Assembly (NCBI GenBank): GCA_947453585.1
Contig: CANGHQ010000090.1
Coordinates: 1-7,165 of the forward strand
Reading direction: 5' to 3'
Source of the DNA: Burkholderiales bacterium
GTDB taxonomy: Bacteria; Pseudomonadota; Gammaproteobacteria; Burkholderiales; Burkholderiaceae_C
Length of the DNA stretch: 7,165 nt
Part shown: positions 1 to 5,942 of the stretch, piece by piece
How the letters are laid out: every line of letters begins with the position of its first letter
Numbering within the stretch: position 1 is the first letter of the stretch
Translations under genes and position numbers: made by a program
The notes under the pieces: model-generated
Told to the model about the DNA's origin: nothing
Databases searched by the model: none
Seen by the model: the letters and a program-made list of their open reading frames with translations, nothing else

Positions 1-788
1 AGCTTCTGGGGGTCGAGTTGCACCGCGTAGTGCGTGGCCATGCCGGCCTTCCAGTGGAAGGCGGCCAGGTAGTTGGCCACCGAGCCGATGGCGTCGGCGC
101 GGCTGCCAAACAAGTCAATGCGGCCGTCGCCGTCAAAGTCCACCGCATATTGGCGCCAGCTCGATGGCATGAACTGCGCCATGCCCAAGGCACCTGCGTA
201 GCTGCCGCGGACCGTGAGCGGGTCCAGGTTCTGGGCCTTGCACAGGCGCAAAAACTCTTCAAGCTCCTGCAAAAAATAGGCGGCGCGCTGCAGGGCCTTG
301 GGGTGGGCGGCAGGAAAGTCAAAGGCCAGGGTGCTGAGCGCGTCAATGGTGCGGTAGCCGCCCATGTGCTGGCCGTAAATCGTCTCCACCCCCAGGATGC
401 CGACGATGGTGCTGGCCGACACGCCCGTCTGGCTTTCGGCGCGTGCCAGGGTGTCGGCGTTGCGCTGCCAAAAGCGCACCCCCGCCTGGATGTGCGTGGG
501 CTCTACCACCCGGCTGCGGTACAGGGTCCAGTCGCGCGCGGCCGAGGCCTGGCCGGGCGTGACCGCTTTGACCACCGCTGGCAGGCGCCGCGCCTTGCCG
601 ATCACCCCGCGCACCCAGGCCGGGCGCACCTGCAGGCGCTCGGCCATGGCGGTAGCCGCCGCCATGGCAGCGGGGTTGCTGCGGTAGGTGGCCGGCTCGG
701 GGCGCGGGCGTTTGGCCGCAGCCGCCTGGCTGGCGGGCAGCAGCAAGATCAAACCGAGCAGGGCGAGGCGGACAAATGGAGAAATCAA
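1..788 (-). CDS. mltB: Lytic murein transglycosylase B (MltB/Slt35 family), 3' end beyond the window
   Basis: Periplasmic enzyme expected to cleave the MurNAc-GlcNAc bond of peptidoglycan non-hydrolytically, leaving 1,6-anhydro ends. The 262 visible residues open with a Sec signal peptide (about 1-22, hydrophobic LALLGLILLLPASQA, likely cut after an Ala in 22-25). The family core follows: GILGVETIYG with the catalytic glutamate at E135 (Slt35 motif GxxGVET), then GSYAGALGMAQFMPSS from 195, then DFDGDGRIDL at 217-226, matching the EF-hand-like calcium loop of Slt35, then AIGSVANYL. No lipobox cysteine is present, so this copy looks soluble rather than a lipoprotein like E. coli MltB. The start is uncertain. 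TTG at 788 fits the signal peptide best but lacks an obvious Shine-Dalgarno; an in-frame GTG at 884 would add 32 unconvincing residues. The 3' part runs off the left edge. It is transcribed away from the deacetylase gene. Family assignment is firm. Confidence 0.93.
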   Translation of the reverse strand, partial: MISPFVRLALLGLILLLPASQAAAAKRPRPEPATYRSNPAAMAAATAMAERLQVRPAWVRGVIGKARRLPAVVKAVTPGQASAARDWTLYRSRVVEPTHIQAGVRFWQRNADTLARAESQTGVSASTIVGILGVETIYGQHMGGYRTIDALSTLAFDFPAAHPKALQRAAYFLQELEEFLRLCKAQNLDPLTVRGSYAGALGMAQFMPSSWRQYAVDFDGDGRIDLFGSRADAIGSVANYLAAFHWKAGMATHYAVQLDPQK

Positions 789-970
789 GGGACAGCAATA
801 TTTGGGTAAGGCGCAACAGAGAGCGGAGCGCAGGTGCTGGCGCGCACTTTCCGCGCCCCGGGGGCGTGGTAAGCTAAATCGCACCAACAGCCCGCCGCTG
901 GCAGCTGGGGTCAGAGTCGGCGCCGACCATACCTGAAAACCAGCGCACCTCGCGTGCAAGCGCCTTGTTT
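789..970. other. Divergent intergenic region between mltB and the deacetylase gene
   Basis: This 182-bp gap should hold the promoters of both divergent genes, but I see no good -35/-10 pair on either strand. Its one clear element is a perfect 12-bp palindrome, GTCGGCGCCGAC, at 916-927, 43 bp upstream of the deacetylase ATG. No RNA gene or terminator is recognisable. Confidence 0.6.
916..927. promoter_or_regulatory. Perfect 12-bp palindrome, possible operator
   Basis: GTCGGCGCCGAC is a perfect inverted repeat in the divergent gap, a position where a regulator could affect either gene. GC-rich palindromes are common by chance in such a genome, and a near copy (GTCGGCGCCGCC) lies inside the sulfatase coding sequence at 5967-5978, so a regulatory role is speculative. 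Confidence 0.2.
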
Positions 971-1924
971 ATGCATAAAACCGGTTACTTCTCCCACCCC
1001 GCCTGCCGCAAACACGAAATGGGCGCGGGCCACCCCGAATGCCCCGAGCGGCTTGACGCCATCAACGACTGGCTTTTGGCCACCGGTGTGCTTGACGCGC
1101 TCGAACAGCACCATGCCCCGGCCGCGCCCATTGCCGACTTGGAGCTCGCCCACGGGCGCATGCACATCGCAGCCCTGCGTGGCCTGACCGACGGCCTGCG
1201 CGAAGAGATTGAGGCCGGCGGCCCCACCCACGCGCAGATTGACCCCGACACCAACCTCAATATCCACACCTGGGACGCCGCCCTGCACGCCGCAGGCGCC
1301 GCGCTGGCCGCCACCGACGCGGTGATGGCCGGGGAGCTGGAAAACGCTTTTTGCGCGGTGCGCCCCCCCGGCCACCACGCCTGCCGCGACCAGGCCATGG
1401 GCTTTTGCTTTTTTAACAACGTGGCCATTGCCGCGCGCTATGCGCTGGAGCGCCACGGCCTGGAGCGCGTAGCCATCATTGACTTTGACGTGCACCACGG
1501 CAACGGCACCGAAAACATCGTCAGTGGTGATGCGCGCATTTTGATGGCGAGCTTTTTTCAGCACCCGTTCTACCCGTATGGCGGCGCGCAGTCGGACGCG
1601 GCCAACCTGGTGAATATGCCGCTGCCAGCCTATTCCAAGGGCGACGCGGTGCGCGCAGTGGTGCAAGACCACTGGCTGCCGCGCCTGGACGCCTTTGCGC
1701 CACAAATGATTTTTATCAGCGCCGGCTTTGACGCCCACCGCGACGACGAGTTGGGCCAAATGGGCTTGGTGGAGGCGGACTACGCCTGGATCACGCACCA
1801 GCTTAAAGCCGTGGCGCTGCGCCACGCGCAGGGGCGCATCGTCTCTTGCCTGGAAGGCGGCTACCAGCTCGACGCCCTGGCGCGCAGCGTGGAAGCCCAT
1901 GTGCGGGTGCTGGCCGGTGTTTGA
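971..1924 (+). CDS. Histone deacetylase family protein (class II HDAC / acetylpolyamine amidohydrolase-like)
   Basis: Predicted zinc-dependent amidohydrolase of 317 residues, a typical length for a bacterial HDAC-fold enzyme; it should remove acetyl groups from lysine or small amines in the cytoplasm. The whole active site is visible: RPPGHH at 131-136 (catalytic His pair H135/H136), GFCFFNN at 144-150, IIDFDVHHGNGT at 169-180 (zinc ligands D173 and H175, relay D171), SAGFDAHRDD at 250-259 (zinc ligand D254) and EGGY at 295-298 (catalytic Tyr Y298). The N-terminal GAGHPECPERL is also characteristic. I chose ATG 971; a TTG at 965 would add only two residues, and neither start has a strong Shine-Dalgarno. 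mscS follows 27 bp later. The physiological substrate (protein lysine, acetylpolyamine or other) cannot be read from the sequence. No signal peptide is visible. Confidence 0.93.
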   Translation: MHKTGYFSHPACRKHEMGAGHPECPERLDAINDWLLATGVLDALEQHHAPAAPIADLELAHGRMHIAALRGLTDGLREEIEAGGPTHAQIDPDTNLNIHTWDAALHAAGAALAATDAVMAGELENAFCAVRPPGHHACRDQAMGFCFFNNVAIAARYALERHGLERVAIIDFDVHHGNGTENIVSGDARILMASFFQHPFYPYGGAQSDAANLVNMPLPAYSKGDAVRAVVQDHWLPRLDAFAPQMIFISAGFDAHRDDELGQMGLVEADYAWITHQLKAVALRHAQGRIVSCLEGGYQLDALARSVEAHVRVLAGV

Positions 1925-1937
1925 CGCGCGGTTGTTT

Positions 1938-1942
1938 GAAGG
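1938..1942 (+). promoter_or_regulatory. Ribosome binding site of the MscS-family gene
   Basis: GAAGG lies 9 nt before ATG 1952 and supports that start. With only 27 bp between the deacetylase stop and this ATG, and no terminator in between, the gene is probably read from the upstream promoter. Confidence 0.6.
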
Positions 1943-1951
1943 CGCCATTCC

Positions 1952-3253
1952 ATGAGCAGCTCGCACAACCGGGTGCCCCAGCCTATTGATGACTTTGAGG
2001 GCTGGCTGGCGGCGTTCTCGCAGCCCACGGTGGCGCTGGAACTGGCCACCTTGGTGGGCTGCGTGCTGCTGGCTTGGGCGCTGGTACGCGCCTTGCGCCA
2101 GGCGCTGGGGCGCGCCGAGCGCTCCATCTGGTTTGGCCGCAAAGACATAGACGGCGTGCTGTTTCCGCTGCTGCTTTTGTGCTTGGGTTTTGGCGCGCGC
2201 GCGGTGCTGGACCGGTATATCAACATCGCGGTGCTCGATGTGGCGGTACCCGTGCTGCTGGCGCTGGTGGCCATTCGCACCGGTGTCAAGGTGCTGCAGA
2301 TTGCTTTTTCGCAGGCGCGCTGGGTGCGGGCGCTAGAGCAAACCATTTCCTGGCTGGCCTGGCTGGCCATGGTGCTTTGGGTCAGCGGCGTCTTGCCTGC
2401 GCTCTTAAACGCGCTCGACCAGATCAGCTGGAAGGTGGGCAACTCGCATTTGTCGGTGCGCAACATCATTGAAGGGCTGCTTACGGCGGGCGTGGTGCTG
2501 ATCATCACCTTGTGGATGTCGGCCGGCATTGAGGCGCGCTTGCTGCGCTCGGCGACCGGTGGTGAGTTGTCCTTGCGCAAGGCGCTGAGCAACGCCACCC
2601 GCGCCTTGCTGCTGTTTGTGGGGTTGATCGTGGCGCTGTCGGCGGTGGGCATTGACCTGACGGCCCTGTCGGTGCTGGGCGGCGCGCTGGGCGTGGGTAT
2701 TGGCCTGGGCTTGCAAAAGCTGGCGGCCAGCTATGTGAGTGGTTTTGTCATCCTGACCGAGCGCAACCTGCGCATTGGCGACTTTGTGAAGGTGGAAAAC
2801 TTTGAGGGCGTGATCACCGAAATCAACGCCCGCTACACCGTGGTGCGCGGGCCAACCGGGCGCGAATCCATCGTGCCCAATGAAATGCTGCTAAGCACCC
2901 GGGTAGAAAACCTCTCTCTGGCCGACGCGGTGGTGGCGCAAACCACGCAAGTGCTGGTGGCCTTTGACAGCGATGCCGACAAGGTGATGGACTTGCTCAA
3001 ATCGGCAGCGCTGGCGCAGGCCCGCGTGTTGAAAGACCCGGCGCCCTCGGTGCAGCTGTCGCAGTTTGGCGCCGAAGGGCTAGAGTTCACCCTGGTCTAC
3101 TGGATCAACGATCTGCACAATGGCCAGGGCAATTTGCGCTCGGACGTCAATTTGGCGGTGTTGCAGGCACTGCGCGCCGCCGGCATTGTGATGGCCGTTC
3201 TGGCGCGTGCGAGCCCGCCAACCGCCAGCGCGCAGTCACCATTTCTGGTCTGA
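1952..3253 (+). CDS. MscS-family mechanosensitive ion channel
   Basis: Inner-membrane channel of 433 residues expected to open under membrane tension and release solutes on hypo-osmotic shock. Hydrophobic segments lie near 27-47, 68-87, 92-112, 130-152, 170-192 and 214-236. They are followed by the glycine/alanine-rich pore helix (about 242-258, GGALGVGIGLGLQKLAASYV) and the MscS beta domain (about 263-322: FVILTERNLRIGDFVKV, VVRGPTGRESIVPNE). The extra N-terminal helices place it with the larger MscS paralogues rather than with three-helix E. coli MscS. The alpha/beta C-terminal domain runs to about residue 411, ending DVNLAVLQALRAAGI. The usual family ending of the type (I)PxPQ is then missing: residues 412-433 read VMAVLARASPPTASAQSPFLV-like tail. 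This may be divergence or a late frameshift near 3191-3195. The gene follows the deacetylase closely. Family is certain; gating properties are unknown. Confidence 0.93.
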   Translation: MSSSHNRVPQPIDDFEGWLAAFSQPTVALELATLVGCVLLAWALVRALRQALGRAERSIWFGRKDIDGVLFPLLLLCLGFGARAVLDRYINIAVLDVAVPVLLALVAIRTGVKVLQIAFSQARWVRALEQTISWLAWLAMVLWVSGVLPALLNALDQISWKVGNSHLSVRNIIEGLLTAGVVLIITLWMSAGIEARLLRSATGGELSLRKALSNATRALLLFVGLIVALSAVGIDLTALSVLGGALGVGIGLGLQKLAASYVSGFVILTERNLRIGDFVKVENFEGVITEINARYTVVRGPTGRESIVPNEMLLSTRVENLSLADAVVAQTTQVLVAFDSDADKVMDLLKSAALAQARVLKDPAPSVQLSQFGAEGLEFTLVYWINDLHNGQGNLRSDVNLAVLQALRAAGIVMAVLARASPPTASAQSPFLV

Positions 3254-3298
3254 GAGCGGCGCCTTGCAACGAGGCCTCTGGCATGCGGGATAGAAGCA

Positions 3299-3316
3299 CA
3301 GTACACTTGTGTATTG
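3299..3316. promoter_or_regulatory. 18-bp imperfect palindrome, candidate operator for the downstream operon
   Basis: CAGTACACTTGTGTATTG pairs at 7 of 8 positions across a central TT: TACAC/GTGTA perfectly, then one mismatch, then CA/TG. It lies 79 bp before the hydrolase ATG and overlaps a possible -10 hexamer (TACACT, 3302-3307), a typical place for a repressor site. Size and symmetry suit a dimeric repressor such as a TetR-type protein, but no regulator gene lies in the window, so the protein is unknown. Confidence 0.4.
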
Positions 3317-3380
3317 AGGCTCCCCAAGGGAGTGCCAAGGCAAGATTTTGCGGCGCGAGCTGCGCGACCGCGTTTAAATG

Positions 3381-3389
3381 AAGTGGGAG
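3381..3389 (+). promoter_or_regulatory. Ribosome binding site that fixes the hydrolase start
   Basis: AAGTGGGAG, with GGGAG ending 5 nt before ATG 3395, selects this ATG. The in-frame TTG at 3314 would add 27 residues with no homology-like character, and it falls inside the candidate operator. Confidence 0.65.
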
Positions 3390-3394
3390 TTGTC

Positions 3395-4225
3395 ATGACT
3401 GATTTGGTAGTACGAAAACTGTTGGTAGACCTGAACACGCCGTTTGCGGCCCGCTGGAACGGGGGCGACGCTTTTCGCTCGGCTTTTTTCAGCGCCTTGT
3501 CGATGAGCTTTCCGGTGGGCGAGCAGTTCTTTATGGACTCGGTGCGCGCCGGTTTCAAGACCTTGCCCGAAGACAAACGCGCGCAATTTGCCACCGAAGT
3601 GCAGGGTTTTGTCGGCCAGGAAGCCACGCACCGGCGCATCCACGCGCTGTTCAATGGCCACCTCGAGCGCATGGGCTACGCCAACACCATTGCCGAGCGC
3701 GCCACGGCACGCATAAAGAAGCAGGCGCACCTCGATCCACGCATGCACGTGGCCGGCACTGCGGCTACCGAACATTTCACCGCCTTGTTTGCCGACTGGA
3801 TGCTGCGCCACCCCGAGGCCCTTGAAGGCGCCGAGGAGCGCCTGCAAACCCTGTGGCTCTGGCACAGCGCCGAAGAGTCTGAGCACCGTAGCACCGCCTT
3901 TGACATCTACCAGGCCATGGGCGGCAGCCATCTGTGGCGGGTGCGGGTGTTCCGTTACGTGAGCTTTATCTTCATGTTTGACCTGCTGCGCCAAACCGTG
4001 CGTAACCTGTGGCATGACGGCGCCTTGTTCAAACTGAGCACGTGGCGCAGCTGCGCCAAACTGCTGTTTTCCCAGGACGGCATGCTGCGCGGCAACGTAG
4101 CGCAATGGCGCGACTACCTGCGCGAAGACTTTCACCCCGAGCAACACGATGCCAGCCGCTCGCAGGCTTGGCTGCGCGACAACACCCGGCATTTCACCCC
4201 CGTGTCCAGCCCGGCTGCGGCCTGA
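3395..4225 (+). CDS. Predicted metal-dependent hydrolase, PF10118 / COG3687 type
   Basis: A 276-residue, mostly helical, probably cytoplasmic protein that I recognise as the family annotated 'predicted metal-dependent hydrolase'. No reaction is established for it to my knowledge. Potential metal ligands form the diiron ferritin-like order E...ExxH...E...ExxH: E43 (FPVGEQFF), E76xxH79 (GQEATHRRIH), E126 next to H127 (ATEHFTALF) and E161xxH164 (HSAEESEHR). H83 and H157 are further candidates. This pattern suggests a carboxylate-bridged dimetal site, so an oxygenase or oxidase role is as plausible as hydrolysis. The stretch around 186-200 (FRYVSFIFMFDLLRQ) is hydrophobic and could touch a membrane or lipid. 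It is first of four tightly arranged genes, with 15 bp to the next. The start is chosen from the Shine-Dalgarno at 3381-3389. Family call is fairly sure; function is open. Confidence 0.82.
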   Translation: MTDLVVRKLLVDLNTPFAARWNGGDAFRSAFFSALSMSFPVGEQFFMDSVRAGFKTLPEDKRAQFATEVQGFVGQEATHRRIHALFNGHLERMGYANTIAERATARIKKQAHLDPRMHVAGTAATEHFTALFADWMLRHPEALEGAEERLQTLWLWHSAEESEHRSTAFDIYQAMGGSHLWRVRVFRYVSFIFMFDLLRQTVRNLWHDGALFKLSTWRSCAKLLFSQDGMLRGNVAQWRDYLREDFHPEQHDASRSQAWLRDNTRHFTPVSSPAAA

Positions 4226-4227
4226 TC

Positions 4228-4233
4228 AAGAGG
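4228..4233 (+). promoter_or_regulatory. Ribosome binding site of the small membrane protein gene
   Basis: AAGAGG lies 7 nt before ATG 4241, just after the hydrolase stop (TGA 4223-4225). It fixes the start and indicates co-transcription with the hydrolase gene. Confidence 0.6.
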
Positions 4234-4240
4234 CGCCCGC

Positions 4241-4855
4241 ATGGCTTATCACGCAGCGCTGGTGGCGGTGGCAATTGCGCTGTTTGCGCTCTTTGTCTGG
4301 TGGTGGGGCGGCAACGGCGCGCCCATGGACGCCGCCACTAAAGCAGCTGTGATCGAAGCGCTGCGCCAGCGCCTGCAGGGCACGCCGGGCGAATCCTTTG
4401 TTGACGAGGCGCGCCAGCTCATGGCAAGCGACGACGGCAAAGAGTTTGTGATGCACAACTGCGTGCGCTACCGCGCCAAAGCCCTGTACCCGCCGGGCTC
4501 CCACTACAGCGACGACCCGCGCGAGGCCGACAAGCGCTACGGCAAAGCCATCATTCCCCACTTGCTGCGCCGGGCCTGCCTGCCGGTGTTTATTGCCAAG
4601 CGCAGCGGCCGCTTTATTGACTGCGAAGGCGTGCCCGACTGGCATTACGTGGCCATGGTGCGCTACCGCAGCCAGCGCGACTTTTTCAATTTCGCCCTGG
4701 CCATTGGCACTACCGGCGAAGACGTGCACAAATGGGCAGCGATCGAGCAAACCGTGATTTTCCCGGTCAAGCCACTGGTCAACCTGATTGCGGTGCGCCT
4801 GTCGGTGGCCGCGCTCTTGGCGCTGCTGACGGCGGCATTGCTGGCCTGGACATGA
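4241..4855 (+). CDS. Uncharacterised membrane-tethered protein with a DUF1330-like core
   Basis: A 204-residue protein without an assigned function. A membrane segment lies at about 4-22 (AALVAVAIALFALFVWWW) and a second at about 179-203 (LVNLIAVRLSVAALLALLTAALLAW), leaving about 150 soluble residues between them. The core resembles the dimeric alpha/beta-barrel DUF1330/EthD-like group: HNCVRYRAKALYP at 72-84 (where relatives have a 'N-l-r-Y/F' strand), DPREADKRYGK at 92-102, RACLPVFIAKRSG at 111-123, then DWHYVAMVRYRSQRDFFNF at 133-151 and EDVHKWAAIEQTVIFPVKP at 160-178, where relatives typically end in a His/Ala-Glu 'HrxAaleds' segment. The resemblance is by pattern only. Which side of the membrane holds the core is unclear. 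The stop overlaps the next gene's start (ATGA at 4852-4855), implying translational coupling with the GST-like protein and a shared process. Confidence 0.75.
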   Translation: MAYHAALVAVAIALFALFVWWWGGNGAPMDAATKAAVIEALRQRLQGTPGESFVDEARQLMASDDGKEFVMHNCVRYRAKALYPPGSHYSDDPREADKRYGKAIIPHLLRRACLPVFIAKRSGRFIDCEGVPDWHYVAMVRYRSQRDFFNFALAIGTTGEDVHKWAAIEQTVIFPVKPLVNLIAVRLSVAALLALLTAALLAWT

Positions 4856-5889
4856 TCGCGCTGCCCGTGGCCTTCAAGGGCGCGCCTGGCTCGCCCTACA
4901 CCCGCAAGATGATGGCGCTCATGCGCTACCGCCACATTCCTTACCGCTATCTGGTGGGCACGGCGGCAGACAAGGCGGGCATGCCCAAGGCGGCAGTCGA
5001 GTTGCTGCCCACGTTTTATTTGCCCAATGCCGAGGGCGCGCTTGAAGCCGTGACCGATTCCACGCCGCTCATCCGCCGGCTGGAACAAGAAGTGGCCGGA
5101 CGCAGCGCGCTGCCGCCCGACCCGGTACTCAATTTTGTAGACGCCTTGTTGGAAGACTTTGCCGACGAATGGCTCACCAAGGCCATGTTTCACTACCGCT
5201 GGAAGTTTGCCGAAGGCATTGACAAGGCCGGTGACATCATCCCGGCGCACTATGTGGGCGTGTGCTCTAGCGAAGGGGTGCTGGATGCCGCGAAAACGCA
5301 TTTTTCGCAGCGCCAGATTGCGCGCCTGGCGGTGGTGGGCTCCAACGACCAAACTGCCGAAATGATCGAGGCCAGCTATGTGCGTTTGGTCGATCTGCTT
5401 GACGCCCATTTGCGGGTGCAGCCTTTTTTGATGGGCCAGCGCCCGGGCGTGAGCGACTTTGCGCTCTATGGCCAGTTGTCGCAGTTGGCGCACTTTGACC
5501 CAACTTCGATGGCGCTCACGCTGCAGCGCTCGCGCCGGGTGTTTGCCTGGGTGGGTTTGGTGGAAGACTTGTCGGGCCTGGAGCCGCAGAGCAGCGACTG
5601 GGCGGATGCCGACGCGCTGGCGCCCACCTTGCTTGCCTTGTTGCAAGAACTCGCGCTTGGCTATGTGCCCGTGCTGCTGGCCAACGCGCGCGCACTTGCC
5701 CAGGGCGAAAAACAGGTGACGGTCCAGTTGCCCGCCGGACTGTGGCAGCAAGGCGTGGTGCCCTACCAGGCCAAGTGCCTGCGTTGGCTGCGCGCACAGT
5801 TTGCAGCGCTTGATGCCCCGCACCAAGCCAGCGCACGGCAGATCCTGCAAGGCGCCGGCATTGCAGACCTGATGGACGCCCCGCTGTAG
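4852..5889 (+). CDS. Glutathione S-transferase-like protein, long form
   Basis: A cytoplasmic protein of 345 residues, well above the 200-230 usual for bacterial GSTs. The thioredoxin-like N-terminal domain covers about 4-80: GAPGSPYTRKMMALMRYR with S14-P15-Y16 at the position of the GST active-site Ser/Cys-Pro motif, LLPTFYLP with the cis-Pro-like position P53, and TDSTPLIRRLE at 68-78 matching the glutathione-binding 'D/E-S-x-x-I-x-x-L' turn. The all-helical C-terminal domain contains FLMGQRPGVSDFALYGQL at 192-209, the GST N-capping box with D202. An extra 130 or so residues follow (GLWQQGVVPYQAKCLRWLR at 297-314). Start is ATG 4852, overlapping the upstream stop as ATGA; an in-frame start at 4732 lies inside the previous gene and has no support. 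The function could be glutathione conjugation, isomerisation or thiolysis of a pathway intermediate; none is shown. Confidence 0.85.
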   Translation: MIALPVAFKGAPGSPYTRKMMALMRYRHIPYRYLVGTAADKAGMPKAAVELLPTFYLPNAEGALEAVTDSTPLIRRLEQEVAGRSALPPDPVLNFVDALLEDFADEWLTKAMFHYRWKFAEGIDKAGDIIPAHYVGVCSSEGVLDAAKTHFSQRQIARLAVVGSNDQTAEMIEASYVRLVDLLDAHLRVQPFLMGQRPGVSDFALYGQLSQLAHFDPTSMALTLQRSRRVFAWVGLVEDLSGLEPQSSDWADADALAPTLLALLQELALGYVPVLLANARALAQGEKQVTVQLPAGLWQQGVVPYQAKCLRWLRAQFAALDAPHQASARQILQGAGIADLMDAPL

Positions 5890-5931
5890 CCGCTTGCGGC
5901 CCACCCTTAAAAAACGCGCGCTTGCAGCGCT

Positions 5932-5936
5932 GGAGA
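5932..5936 (+). promoter_or_regulatory. Ribosome binding site that selects the sulfatase TTG start
   Basis: GGAGA lies 6 nt before TTG 5943. No ATG or GTG is in frame nearby and the following residues (KKHHK then a hydrophobic run) make a normal signal or anchor start, so TTG 5943 is preferred over TTG 5922. Confidence 0.65.
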
Positions 5937-5942
5937 CAGAAC

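Larger units (their letters stand above)
3254..3394. other. Intergenic region upstream of the hydrolase/GST/sulfatase cluster
   Basis: This 141-bp gap probably carries the promoter of the four downstream genes. It holds an 8-bp palindrome GAGGCCTC (3271-3278), the larger palindrome at 3299-3316, and two CCAAGG half-helical-turn-phased copies at 3324-3329 and 3335-3340. A weak hairpin CTCCC-CAA-GGGAG (3320-3332) overlaps the first copy. It is followed only after a further stretch by TTTT, so I do not call it a terminator for mscS. A possible promoter is TTGCAA (3264-3269) with a poor -10, or TACACT (3302-3307) as -10 with a poor -35. Confidence 0.5.

Noticed and set aside
18..809. Plus-strand open frame of 263 codons opposite mltB
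   Set aside because: The minus strand carries the MltB catalytic and EF-hand-like motifs; the plus frame is a shadow.
1363..1369. Seven-C run in the deacetylase gene (and another at 6137-6143 in the sulfatase) as possible phase-variable tracts
   Set aside because: Both encode Arg-Pro-Pro within intact conserved motifs; seven bases is short and expected in GC-rich coding DNA.
911..1966. Long minus-strand open frame of 351 codons opposite the deacetylase gene
   Set aside because: The plus strand encodes a complete HDAC active site here; the antisense frame is open only because of GC-biased third positions and its translation has a repetitive Val/Gly/His/Ala composition with no motif.
4663..5904. 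Minus-strand open frame of 413 codons opposite the GST-like gene
   Set aside because: Spans two plus-strand genes with recognisable domains and has an Arg/Gln/His-rich translation typical of a shadow frame.
5889..5930. Small hairpins GCCGC-TT-GCGGC (5889-5900) and GCGC-TTGCA-GCGC (5918-5930) between the GST-like gene and the sulfatase
   Set aside because: Stems are only 4-5 bp, one has a 2-nt loop, and neither is followed by a U-run, so they are not credible terminators.
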